From: Chitinophaga sp. YR573
GTDB lineage: Bacteria > Bacteroidota > Bacteroidia > Chitinophagales > Chitinophagaceae
DNA length: 64,000 bases
NCBI RefSeq assembly: GCF_900110995.1
Contig: NZ_FOJF01000001.1
Span: forward strand, 1,381,199-1,445,198
Reading direction: 5' to 3'
Below are positions 53,972 to 62,418 of this stretch, piece by piece. The notes under the pieces are model-generated. The model did not search any database and had not been told where the DNA came from. It saw only the letters and a list, made by a program, of their open reading frames with translations. How positions within the stretch are numbered: position 1 is the first letter of the stretch; each line of letters begins with the position of its first letter. The position numbers and the translations under genes were made by a program.

Positions 53972-54901
53972 CTACATTGTAATCTTATTGGATAATCGTG
54001 CAAATATTTCTTCCAGAGAACTTCTTTCCAGATGGATCTCCTGCATCTTCCAGCCCCTGTTTACGCTGTATTCGATCATCTTTTCAGCGATGTCCGGAGA
54101 GGAATTAAAACTAACCCTGATCTTGGTGCTGGTCAGTACTTTCACCTGCGTAACCCCTTCAATAGCCAGCAATTCAGCTTCTGCCGGTGGATTTTTCAGA
54201 TACAATACCATAGAGTCCGGCTCGATATAATTGTTGAAATCATCTACAGTTCCACTAAAAACAACTACTCCCTGTTCTATCATTTTGATAGTATCACAGG
54301 TTGCCTGTACTTCTGAAAGAATATGGGAAGAGAAGATAACAGAGCGGTCCTCTCCTATTTCTTTAATGAGACTTCTCACCTCTGTGATCTGGTTAGGATC
54401 AAGGCCATTCGTAGGCTCATCCAGTACTACCAGTTTAGGTTTGTGAATGATGGCCTGCGCTATCCCCACTCTCTGCTTGTATCCACCAGAGAGGTTCTTG
54501 AGCAGCCTGTTACTGAAATGGGCAACACCACATCTCTCTTTCGCTTCTTCCATAGACGAGCGGATCTTATTCTTAGGAATAAGTCGCATATAGGCACAGT
54601 GACGTAAATACTCATCTACTGTAAGGTCCAGGTATAATGGTGCATTCTGAGGCAGGAACCCAATCAGTTTTTTAGCTTCCAATGGTCGTGTGCGCAGATC
54701 AATGCCATCTATCAATACATTTCCCTGCGTTTGATTTAACACACCGCATAAAATGTTCATAGTGGTAGATTTGCCGGCTCCATTGGAACCCAGAAAACCA
54801 GTAATCCCCTTTTGCCTGATATCCAGGTTGATATCCTTTATAGCCCAGGCCTTACTGTACCTGTGCGAAAGGTTCTCAATTTTTACAATACTTGTATTCA
54901 T
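53972..54901 (-). CDS. gldA: GldA-like ABC transporter ATPase
   Basis: A 309-residue ABC ATPase with Walker A GSNGAGKST, signature LSGGYKQRV, Walker B VVLDEPTNGLDPNQ and H-loop FSSHILSEVQ, plus a C-terminal 70-residue extension common in ABC-2 type exporters. It energises the GldFG-type membrane protein encoded downstream. The symbol rests on context and general similarity; a different ABC-2 exporter cannot be excluded. Confidence 0.8.
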   Translation of the reverse strand: MNTSIVKIENLSHRYSKAWAIKDINLDIRQKGITGFLGSNGAGKSTTMNILCGVLNQTQGNVLIDGIDLRTRPLEAKKLIGFLPQNAPLYLDLTVDEYLRHCAYMRLIPKNKIRSSMEEAKERCGVAHFSNRLLKNLSGGYKQRVGIAQAIIHKPKLVVLDEPTNGLDPNQITEVRSLIKEIGEDRSVIFSSHILSEVQATCDTIKMIEQGVVVFSGTVDDFNNYIEPDSMVLYLKNPPAEAELLAIEGVTQVKVLTSTKIRVSFNSSPDIAEKMIEYSVNRGWKMQEIHLERSSLEEIFARLSNKITM

Positions 54902-54966
54902 AAACAGATTAATTCAAACAGGTTCTCTGGCATCACATAATAATGTGTTGCAGTAAATGAAAGGAA

Positions 54967-54998
54967 TACCCGGAATACAAATGAATGTATTCCGGGTA
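54967..54998 (-). terminator. Terminator of the second SusCD operon
   Basis: Perfect 13-bp stem, tacccggaataca (54967-54979) and tgtattccgggta (54986-54998), 6-base loop, directly after the minus-strand SusD stop at 55005. On the minus strand it is followed by a T-rich run (ttcctttcattt). A strong intrinsic terminator; it separates the operon from gldA. Confidence 0.8.
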
Positions 54999-55004
54999 CC
55001 AGAA

Positions 55005-56396
55005 CTACTGGTAGTCAGGATTTTGTATCAGGTTAGGATTGGCGTTAATAGCAGTTTGTGGCAGCGGGAAATAAGCCGCACGTGATTGCCATGTTGGTTT
55101 AAGCGCACCCAGCACAGTATTGATCCTGCCGGTTCTCCGAAGGTCGAACCAGCGATGGCCATTTTCACAGAAGAATTCATGTCTGTTCTCTTCTTCTATT
55201 TCCAGTGCAATAGCAGCAGCATCTGTGGATGTACTCGCATCTACTCCGGCACGTACACGTACCACATTCATATCGTCACGTCCTTCCACTGCACGCTGTA
55301 ATTGTACCCTTGCTTCCGCACGGATCAGGTATTGTTCTGCCAGTCGGAGAACAGTAGGTGCTTCCATACGTCCGGTACCGTTAGCATTGGTAGTCACCTT
55401 GAATTTATAGGGTTGATTATTGATTGTACCCAGATAGGTAGTATCTCGTACCCATTTTGTACGTCGTACATCATTTGCCGCAAAGCTGTTGAGAAGATCA
55501 GACCGCAGTGAATACTGGGTATAGGTACTGGCAAAGCTCAGGCCTTCATAAGTATAACCGGTTATTGCCGAAAGGTATGAACCAAACTGTAAAATGGCTT
55601 CGCTGTTAGCTCTTACAAAGATATCACCGATAGTAGCTGTGCTTTTCATTACGAACAATGAACCACTGCCATCTATCACTTTAGAGGCTTCCTGCTCTGC
55701 AAGGCTCCATTGTCCGGTATACAGGTATACTCTTGCCAGCAATGCACTGGCTGCCCATTTGGTAATGACCGTCCTTGTACCGGCCACAGATGAATAATTG
55801 TCGGGCAATACATCACGGGCCTGTGTCAGGTCTGTAATGATCTGACTGTATATTTTGCTGGCAGAGTCTTTAGGTGCCAGTGCAGTCTGACTTACATCTG
55901 TTGTTAAGATCAGGGGTACATCTTTATACAGATTTACCAGGTAGAAATAACAGAGGCCACGCATAAATTTTGCGTTTGCAGTCATCTGAATTTTCAGTGA
56001 ATCAGAAAGAGCTGTACTGGTTTCTACTCCTGCCAGCAGACTGTTAAACCTGTAAATACCGGCATACAGATCTACCCACATTGAATTGATGTTGTTGACT
56101 GCACTAGTGCTGGACAACGGCAGATAAGTATTCTTCTCTAATTCCTCATAGTTGGTGTTAGCTATAAATTGCATGTCATCAGCTGCCAGCGAAGTATTTG
56201 TTGTAAGATATAATGACATCGTCAGAGAGCCGGTGGTACTGCTCATAGCTCCGGATAATGCGGCCAGCGCTGTCTGTTTTGAACTGAACACCAATGAGCT
56301 GGACATCTCTGTAACAGGAGCAGGGATTTCTATCAGCTTTTCACAGCCAGTCAAACCTGCTATGAGTAATATATTGATAAGTGCTATTCGTCTCAT
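55005..56396 (-). CDS. SusD/RagB-type surface lipoprotein, locus 2
   Basis: A 463-residue lipoprotein with lipobox GLTGC (Cys18). SusD hallmarks are KFMRGLCYFYLVNLYKDVPL, KWAASALLARVYLYTGQW, LRLAEQYLIRAEARVQ and the end NPNLIQNPDYQ. Its ATG overlaps the susC stop by one base (TAATG), so translation is coupled. It is the substrate-binding lid for the SusC protein encoded upstream. Confidence 0.93.
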   Translation of the reverse strand: MRRIALINILLIAGLTGCEKLIEIPAPVTEMSSSLVFSSKQTALAALSGAMSSTTGSLTMSLYLTTNTSLAADDMQFIANTNYEELEKNTYLPLSSTSAVNNINSMWVDLYAGIYRFNSLLAGVETSTALSDSLKIQMTANAKFMRGLCYFYLVNLYKDVPLILTTDVSQTALAPKDSASKIYSQIITDLTQARDVLPDNYSSVAGTRTVITKWAASALLARVYLYTGQWSLAEQEASKVIDGSGSLFVMKSTATIGDIFVRANSEAILQFGSYLSAITGYTYEGLSFASTYTQYSLRSDLLNSFAANDVRRTKWVRDTTYLGTINNQPYKFKVTTNANGTGRMEAPTVLRLAEQYLIRAEARVQLQRAVEGRDDMNVVRVRAGVDASTSTDAAAIALEIEEENRHEFFCENGHRWFDLRRTGRINTVLGALKPTWQSRAAYFPLPQTAINANPNLIQNPDYQ

Positions 56397-59300
56397 TAGA
56401 AAGAAATTTTTAAGCCAGCAGATAAGGTACGTAACGGAGGCAGGGACATTCCCTGCGACTCAGGATCAAATCCTTTATACGAAGTGATCGTAAAAAGATT
56501 TTGTCCCTGTATATACAGCTTCGCTGCATTCATTTTCATTTTCAGTGCTATCTGAGCAGGCAGATCGTATGAGAAAGCAACGCTTTTCAGACGAATGAAT
56601 GATGCATCCACCATCATGGCATCAGAGCTGAAATAGTTGCCTACGCTGCTGTTATAACCAGACAGTACATGACGTTCATCCGCAGGGCCATCAGCCAGGT
56701 ATTTAGCCAGTGATGATTTAGATACATTGTAGATATATCCCGGAGGATATGAACCAGAGGCCAGCAGGTCTCTGCCGGTTTGTTTTACGAACTGGAGCAT
56801 CACGTCCAGTGAAAAATGTTTGTAGGTAAATGAGTTACTAAAGCCACCAAAATATTTCGGGAAGCTGGTACCATAAAAGTACCGGTCACCCAGTTTTTTA
56901 TCATATAACCCGTAAGAAATGGTCCCGCTCTTATCCAGATCCACTACTTTAGGCAGACCGGTGGTACTGTCATAACCTCCATATTTGTAAACATAGATGC
57001 TGGAAATAGGGTTACCTACAACATAGCTCGTGTAGTAAGAACTCTTTTCGATATTTGGGAAGGATTTCAGCTTGTTACGGTTCATCGAAACGTTCAGGTT
57101 GCTGGTCCAGGTAAAGTTCTTATGTATAATGTTGATAGTGTTCAATGTAAATTCCCAGCCGCTGTTCTGCACCTTAGCCGGCAGATTTGCCTGGTAGCTG
57201 CTGAAACCTGCCTGAGAGCTGATGGTATAGCTGATCAGCTGATTACCCGTATTATTGTTATAGTAAGAAGGTGTGAACCGTATCCTGTTCTTTAAGAATC
57301 CAAGTTCCAGCGCTATCTCCTGCTTTATCGTCTGTTCCCATTTGTAGTTACTGTTAGCGATACGTGAAGGAACCAATCCCGTAGAACCATTATAGTTATA
57401 GGAGGTAGATGAATAAGTATCCAGATAACCATAGTTACCGATGTTATCACTTCCGGTAACTCCATAGCTGCCACGCAGTTTTCCGCTGCTTAACCATTTC
57501 TGTTGACCGGCCATGAAAGGTTCATCAGTGAAGATCCATGCAGCACCGATGGAACCGAAGTTACCAAAGCGGTTGCTGGGCCCGAACCTGGAAGAACCAT
57601 CCCTTCTGAAAATACCATTCAGTACATAGCGGTCTTTGTAAGTGTAGTTCAATCTTGCCAGTATGGAGGCGAACTTATAATCTGCAGAGCTGGACCTTGT
57701 TGAAACCGTTGCTGCTGATCCCAGATTTTCCAGGAATTCATCAGAAATAAAGTCCGATGCCAATGTATAATAAGGCTGTCTGGATTTCCTGTATTGCCAG
57801 GAGCCACCAACAAGCGCAGATATTGTACCCAGACCTACACCTCTCACATAACTCACCTGCGGTTCTACTATATAGTTGTTGGTATAACTGTAAGCAAATA
57901 TGGCCCTTGAAGTATTAGTAGCCACTGACATATCCTGTGAAGCACGAGGGATCAACTGTGCCTGATCCATGTCTGCGCGGCCAAATCCTCCCATGATCTT
58001 AAATTCAAGCCCTGTAACAGGTCTGTAACGAATATTCAGATTGCTGTTCAGATTGGATGTTTTGTTACGGTTGGTACGCATCATAACAGCTATCGGGTTC
58101 TGCACCAGAAAACCGTTCCAATACAGACTTCCATCAGGGTTATATAAAGGATAGTTTGGGGAAGTCTGATATGCGCGGGCAGTCAGGTCTTCTACAGACA
58201 ACCTGTTGTTATCAGCGCTATACATCGCTGAAAAGTTGATACCCAGTTTCTGGTCTGCTGTGTTGTGATTCAAACTGAAATTGGCTGATCCTCTTTTGTA
58301 GGATTTATCCAGGAAGTATACAGTTGTTTCATTATGATAGGTACCACTGATCAGGAAGTTTGTTCTCAGATCTCCACCTGATACACTTGCATTGACATCT
58401 GTGGATTTAGCTGTATTTCCTATCAGCAGTTTCTGAAAATCGGTATAAGCGTTCTGGTCCCAGAGTACCAGGTCCGGCGCATTGGTAGCCGTTTGTGTGG
58501 CACCGGTATTTTTGAAGCCCAGTTTGCGTATCGCCAGGTATTCCTGTGTATTCAGTTCCGGTACTGTTTTAGGGATATGCGAAGCTCCTGTGTTCACGTT
58601 CAGGTCAAACCTGGTTTTTCCCGGTTTGCCTTTTTTTGTGGTGATCAGTATCACACCATTAGCACCACGTGAGCCGTAGATCGCGGTAGCATCCCCGTCT
58701 TTCAGTACTTCGATACGTTCAATGTCTGCCGGACTGATACTGTTTAGCGGACTGGTAGAACCATTGGCGCCAATAATTTCAGTACCTGTCTGTAAATTGA
58801 TAGCTTCAGACAGGAATGGTACTCCATCTACTATATAAAGCGGTGTAGAGGTTCTCAGCATGGAATTGATCCCTCTTACCTGTACATTAAAGCTGGAACC
58901 AGGGAAACCATTGTTCTGCACAATACTTAAACCGGGAACACGCCCCTGGAGCGCCTGCAATACATTCGTAACCGGCTGTTTTTCGATCGTTTTAGCATCC
59001 ACACTGGACACACTACCGGTAGACAGGCGCTGGCTCTCTGTATAATATCCTTTGTTGACTATTACCTCTGACAGGTTGCTCACAACCGGCACCATGGTAA
59101 TAGCAATATTAAAGTTCTCACCTTTGAAGACTTTCAGTGAAGCATTCTGTTGCCTGCTCTTAACAATGGCAGCAGTCAATCCTTCACCTGTGCTTTGAAT
59201 CACTATTTCAACGGGCATATATCCCACTATAGATAATTGTACGATATCTCCCTGGACAATGTCACTCAGTGTAAATGTTCCCTTCTGAGAGGTGATAGTA

Positions 59301-59803
59301 CCTGTATTGGTTCGTTTCAGCTTAATGGATACACCAGCCAGTAACTCTCCGGAAGTACTTCTTACAGTACCGGTGATCTCTCCCGGAGGTGGTAATGATG
59401 GGGGTTGAACAGCTGTTTTCTGCTGTGACAGGTAAATAGTTTTCCCTTCAATAATATATGATACGGGAAGATCTGCCAGCACAACATCCAGGAAGGATGT
59501 CAGTGACATATCCTTTACAGATACAGACACCGGTTTGGCATTCGTCAGTACATCCTGGTTATAGAATACCATGTACCCTGTTTGCTCTTCGATAGCACCA
59601 AAGACCTTCTTCAGGGAAAGGTTTTTTCCTGAAAGTGTTACATTTTGAGAAAAACCGGCAGCCTGAACATTCAAAAAAGCTACGGTCAGCAAGATCACTG
59701 TTAATTTCATTGCCCGATATAAATTTGAATAGGGACCTGTTCTGTCCTTTGGTCTTTGTAGCAGGTGCACGAAGATCCCGGACCAATCAGCATTTTTTTG
59801 CAT
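56396..59803 (-). CDS. SusC-type TonB-dependent receptor with STN domain, locus 2
   Basis: About 1135 residues from ATG 59803 (MQKNADW); this start is preferred because the locus 1 receptor also begins MQK and because the longer frame would overlap the hairpin at 59866-59891. Order: signal segment (MKLTVILLTVAFLNVQAAGFS), STN domain (VTLSGKNLSLKKVFGAIEEQ), a carboxypeptidase-regulatory-like domain (EITGTVRSTSGELLAGVSI) with an insert, the plug (QPVTNVLQALQGRVPGLSI and PLYIVDGVPF) and a barrel ending LYIQGQNLFTIT. It imports an unknown oligomer and, through STN, signals to the FecR protein encoded before it. Confidence 0.93.
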   Translation of the reverse strand: MQKNADWSGIFVHLLQRPKDRTGPYSNLYRAMKLTVILLTVAFLNVQAAGFSQNVTLSGKNLSLKKVFGAIEEQTGYMVFYNQDVLTNAKPVSVSVKDMSLTSFLDVVLADLPVSYIIEGKTIYLSQQKTAVQPPSLPPPGEITGTVRSTSGELLAGVSIKLKRTNTGTITSQKGTFTLSDIVQGDIVQLSIVGYMPVEIVIQSTGEGLTAAIVKSRQQNASLKVFKGENFNIAITMVPVVSNLSEVIVNKGYYTESQRLSTGSVSSVDAKTIEKQPVTNVLQALQGRVPGLSIVQNNGFPGSSFNVQVRGINSMLRTSTPLYIVDGVPFLSEAINLQTGTEIIGANGSTSPLNSISPADIERIEVLKDGDATAIYGSRGANGVILITTKKGKPGKTRFDLNVNTGASHIPKTVPELNTQEYLAIRKLGFKNTGATQTATNAPDLVLWDQNAYTDFQKLLIGNTAKSTDVNASVSGGDLRTNFLISGTYHNETTVYFLDKSYKRGSANFSLNHNTADQKLGINFSAMYSADNNRLSVEDLTARAYQTSPNYPLYNPDGSLYWNGFLVQNPIAVMMRTNRNKTSNLNSNLNIRYRPVTGLEFKIMGGFGRADMDQAQLIPRASQDMSVATNTSRAIFAYSYTNNYIVEPQVSYVRGVGLGTISALVGGSWQYRKSRQPYYTLASDFISDEFLENLGSAATVSTRSSSADYKFASILARLNYTYKDRYVLNGIFRRDGSSRFGPSNRFGNFGSIGAAWIFTDEPFMAGQQKWLSSGKLRGSYGVTGSDNIGNYGYLDTYSSTSYNYNGSTGLVPSRIANSNYKWEQTIKQEIALELGFLKNRIRFTPSYYNNNTGNQLISYTISSQAGFSSYQANLPAKVQNSGWEFTLNTINIIHKNFTWTSNLNVSMNRNKLKSFPNIEKSSYYTSYVVGNPISSIYVYKYGGYDSTTGLPKVVDLDKSGTISYGLYDKKLGDRYFYGTSFPKYFGGFSNSFTYKHFSLDVMLQFVKQTGRDLLASGSYPPGYIYNVSKSSLAKYLADGPADERHVLSGYNSSVGNYFSSDAMMVDASFIRLKSVAFSYDLPAQIALKMKMNAAKLYIQGQNLFTITSYKGFDPESQGMSLPPLRTLSAGLKISF

Positions 59804-59865
59804 AAATTGCATTGTTTGGTTGTTAAAATGAGTGTTGCAGCGAATTTTGACTAATACCATACGCC

Positions 59866-59891
59866 ACCGAAAGTGTTCCACCACTTTCGGT
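59866..59891 (-). terminator. Hairpin between fecR and susC, locus 2
   Basis: Stem accgaaagtg (59866-59875) and cactttcggt (59882-59891), 6-base loop, in the gap between the minus-strand fecR stop and susC start. The T run (ttttgttttt) is on the plus-strand side, so on the transcribed strand it is an A run before the hairpin. It is a hairpin in the same position as that of locus 1 and may modulate read-through. Confidence 0.5.
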
Positions 59892-59968
59892 TTTGTTTTT
59901 ATGGTTGGTTTTTGATTTCAGATTACCAGGTAAGTATCATTGGCATTCCCGGTTTTGATTGATAACTA

Positions 59969-61138
59969 TTATTTATAGACCACTAATTTTCGTCCCTGTT
60001 CAATTCTATAATGTACGCCGGTGGCCTGAAGACCTCTTAATAAACCGGCAAGATTCACATCCCTGCTTATTTTCCCGCCGAAACGGGTATCCGGTACTCC
60101 TGGTTCGTATACTACTTCAATATCATACCATCTGGACAGTTCACGCATCACTTCCTGTAAAGTGGCGCCATCAAAATAAAATGCACCGTTTTTCCAGGCC
60201 AGTACCTGTTCTGTATCAGCAGACACTACTTTGATGTTTCCCTGTTCCCCTATCTGCGCTGTATATCCGGGCCTTAGTATCGTGCTTTGCCCCTTTGCTA
60301 CTACTTTTACGGCTCCGTTTACGAGCGTTGTATTCAAATATGGTTCTTCGGTGTATGCCTTTATATTAAAATCTGTACCTAATACGGCTATTTCTGCTCT
60401 GCCCGGAACATTCACGAAAAAGGGCTTCTGTTCATCTTTCTTTACTTCAAAATAGACCTCACCGCTGATATCCACCCTTCTATCCTTCCCTGTAAAGGCA
60501 GTAGGATAACGAATAGAGCTTTGTGCATTCAGCCATACCTGAGAGCCATCCGGTAACACCAGGTGGAATTGCCGGCCTCTGGGTGTTGTCATTGAATTAT
60601 ATACAATGGTATTGGCACTTCCATTGTTCTCATATAACAGCTTACCATTCAAAAGAACGGCCTTTACTCCCTGCTGATTTGCCACCTCACCATTCCGGAG
60701 GCTATCGAGTACCACTGTAGAGCCATCTCCAAGCGTCAGTATGGCTCCCTGGGTACCTGGGGCTATATCTGCCAGCTGTACTGCTTTTTCAGGTTTCAGT
60801 TGGGTCTGTTGTTTCCAGAACCATACACCACCCAGCAGCATTAAAATGACAGCTGCAGCAGCCCACCAGAAGCGAAGCCGTTTAACTGGCCTTTCTTTCC
60901 CTGCTATCTTCTGTTGAACCCTGTCCCAGTTATCATTATATGAAATACTATTATAATACTGAAGATCCGATACCGGCCACTGACCAGACACGATCTCATC
61001 ATACACAACCTTGTTCTGTGGAGTCGCAGCCAGCCACTCATTAAGGGCCTGCTGCTCGTCGGAGTTTAATACGGCTCCTGACCAGCATTTATATAAAATA
61101 CGAACTAATAAAGGAGAGATTTCAGAAGTTGGTTGCAT
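59969..61138 (-). CDS. FecR-type anti-sigma factor, locus 2
   Basis: A 389-residue membrane protein. The cytoplasmic N-terminal part (ILYKCWSGAVLNSDEQQALNEWL) precedes one membrane helix (FWWAAAAVILMLLGGVWFW, about residues 87-105). The periplasmic FecR domain contains TMTTPRGRQFHLVLPDGS and ISGEVYFEVKKDEQKPFF, and a C-terminal DUF4974 module (FYFDGATLQEVMRELSRWYDIE) follows. It should hold the locus 2 sigma factor until signalled by the SusC STN domain. It lies 48 bases after the sigma gene. Confidence 0.9.
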   Translation of the reverse strand: MQPTSEISPLLVRILYKCWSGAVLNSDEQQALNEWLAATPQNKVVYDEIVSGQWPVSDLQYYNSISYNDNWDRVQQKIAGKERPVKRLRFWWAAAAVILMLLGGVWFWKQQTQLKPEKAVQLADIAPGTQGAILTLGDGSTVVLDSLRNGEVANQQGVKAVLLNGKLLYENNGSANTIVYNSMTTPRGRQFHLVLPDGSQVWLNAQSSIRYPTAFTGKDRRVDISGEVYFEVKKDEQKPFFVNVPGRAEIAVLGTDFNIKAYTEEPYLNTTLVNGAVKVVAKGQSTILRPGYTAQIGEQGNIKVVSADTEQVLAWKNGAFYFDGATLQEVMRELSRWYDIEVVYEPGVPDTRFGGKISRDVNLAGLLRGLQATGVHYRIEQGRKLVVYK

Positions 61139-61186
61139 ATATGTATTAAAACGATCAAGGCAGGAAAGCGCAACAGAAATTTTAAA

Positions 61187-61801
61187 TTATTTTTTCAGGA
61201 TAGCCAGAAGGAGTAATACAACTTCCAATAACTGTTTATCATTCAATAGTTTACGTAATTGAAACAATGCCCTTGATTTTTCCATCCGGACATGGGCTTC
61301 CGACAAAGAAAGCAGCTCCGCTATCTCGGAAGTTTTCTTTTCTTCTAAGAAACTCCATTCCAGGATCTGACGGGAACGTTCCGGAAGATTGTTCAGTTCC
61401 CCGAGGATAATCTGTAATAATTCGGTTTGCAGCAGACGGGCATCAACAGCAATATCCGGTGTAGTACCGGTAGATATAAGCACATCTTCTGCTTTGTTTA
61501 CCACATTACGGTGTTTCAGTAAATCATAGCAGTGATTGCGTACAGCAATATATAAGAATGATTTTATAGCATTGAAATGGGAGAATTGCTGTCTGCGTTC
61601 CCATAAGCTCGCAAATGCAGTACTGACGATATCTTCGGCCTCTTCTTTCTGGCCTATCAGCTTATGGGCAAAGTAACAAAGGGGGCGTAACTGTTCATTA
61701 AATATTATACGGAATGCAGCATCATCACCCTGCGAAAAGCGTGATATGATATTCGGATCATTATAAAGCTGATTAGTATCTGAAATGCCGTTATTGGCCA
61801 A
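61187..61801 (-). CDS. ECF sigma factor, locus 2
   Basis: A 204-residue ECF sigma factor. Region 2 reads FRIIFNEQLRPLCYFAHKLI then AEDIVSTAFASLWERRQ, and region 4 reads LPERSRQILEWSFLEEKKTSEIAELLSLSEAHVRMEKSRA across two helices. Its C-terminus (LLEVVLLLLAILKK) is hydrophobic, as in the locus 1 sigma factor. It heads the sigma-FecR-SusC-SusD operon on the minus strand and should drive its own receptor genes. Confidence 0.9.
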   Translation of the reverse strand: MANNGISDTNQLYNDPNIISRFSQGDDAAFRIIFNEQLRPLCYFAHKLIGQKEEAEDIVSTAFASLWERRQQFSHFNAIKSFLYIAVRNHCYDLLKHRNVVNKAEDVLISTGTTPDIAVDARLLQTELLQIILGELNNLPERSRQILEWSFLEEKKTSEIAELLSLSEAHVRMEKSRALFQLRKLLNDKQLLEVVLLLLAILKK

Positions 61802-61867
61802 CCCCTTGCGTTTGAGCCAAATTTAATCAAAAACATTTATAAGTAAAAGGTAACTTCTGTGTGAGAA

Positions 61868-62371
61868 TTAAATAGCTTTCTCCATTTCTATCAGTTCCAA
61901 TGGCTCTTTAGGATTACCAGCATTAGTCGGAAAGGGTACCAATTTACCCGACCTGATAAATCCGCGGCGTTCATACCAGTTAATCAGTTCAGTCCTCACA
62001 CTGATTACTGTGATAGTGATCGCAGTACAATGATGTTGTTTCGCAAAATTTTCTCCTTCTTCCAATAAAATTCTGCCTACTCCCTTATTCTGAACAGAAG
62101 GTGATACACTTAACATACCCAGATACAGTTTGGCCCCTTTAGTTTCAAGGTATACTGAACCAATTATTTTATTTGTCTCATCTGTTAACTTAAGGATCGT
62201 TACATCTTTGTTATCCAGATACTTTATGATCATTTGTTCATTCGCTCTTGTTCCTTCAACAAGATGACCTTCAGATGTCCATCCTTCATTTGAATCCCCT
62301 CCTTTATATGCGCTGTTAATTAAGTCAGTCAATTCAGGGATATCAGTCAGGGTAACTTTTTCTATCCTCAT
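61868..62371 (-). CDS. GNAT acetyltransferase
   Basis: A 167-residue GNAT protein. The acetyl-CoA site is LGMLSVSPSVQNKGVGRILLEE (Q/N-x-x-G-x-G), and the C-terminal part RTELINWYERRGFIRSGKLVPF is typical. It lies between the sigma gene and the ABC-F gene. Substrate unknown. Confidence 0.88.
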   Translation of the reverse strand: MRIEKVTLTDIPELTDLINSAYKGGDSNEGWTSEGHLVEGTRANEQMIIKYLDNKDVTILKLTDETNKIIGSVYLETKGAKLYLGMLSVSPSVQNKGVGRILLEEGENFAKQHHCTAITITVISVRTELINWYERRGFIRSGKLVPFPTNAGNPKEPLELIEMEKAI

Positions 62372-62418
62372 TAGTATGGCTATAGTTTTAGATGAATGCT
62401 AAGTTAAGAAGTAATTAA

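Noticed and set aside
54032..55511. Several plus-strand open frames opposite gldA and SusD
   Set aside because: All are shadows of well-supported minus-strand genes.
59804..59884. 27-residue extension of the second SusC frame
   Set aside because: It would begin inside the hairpin at 59866-59891, and the locus 1 receptor starts with the same MQK sequence as the shorter form.
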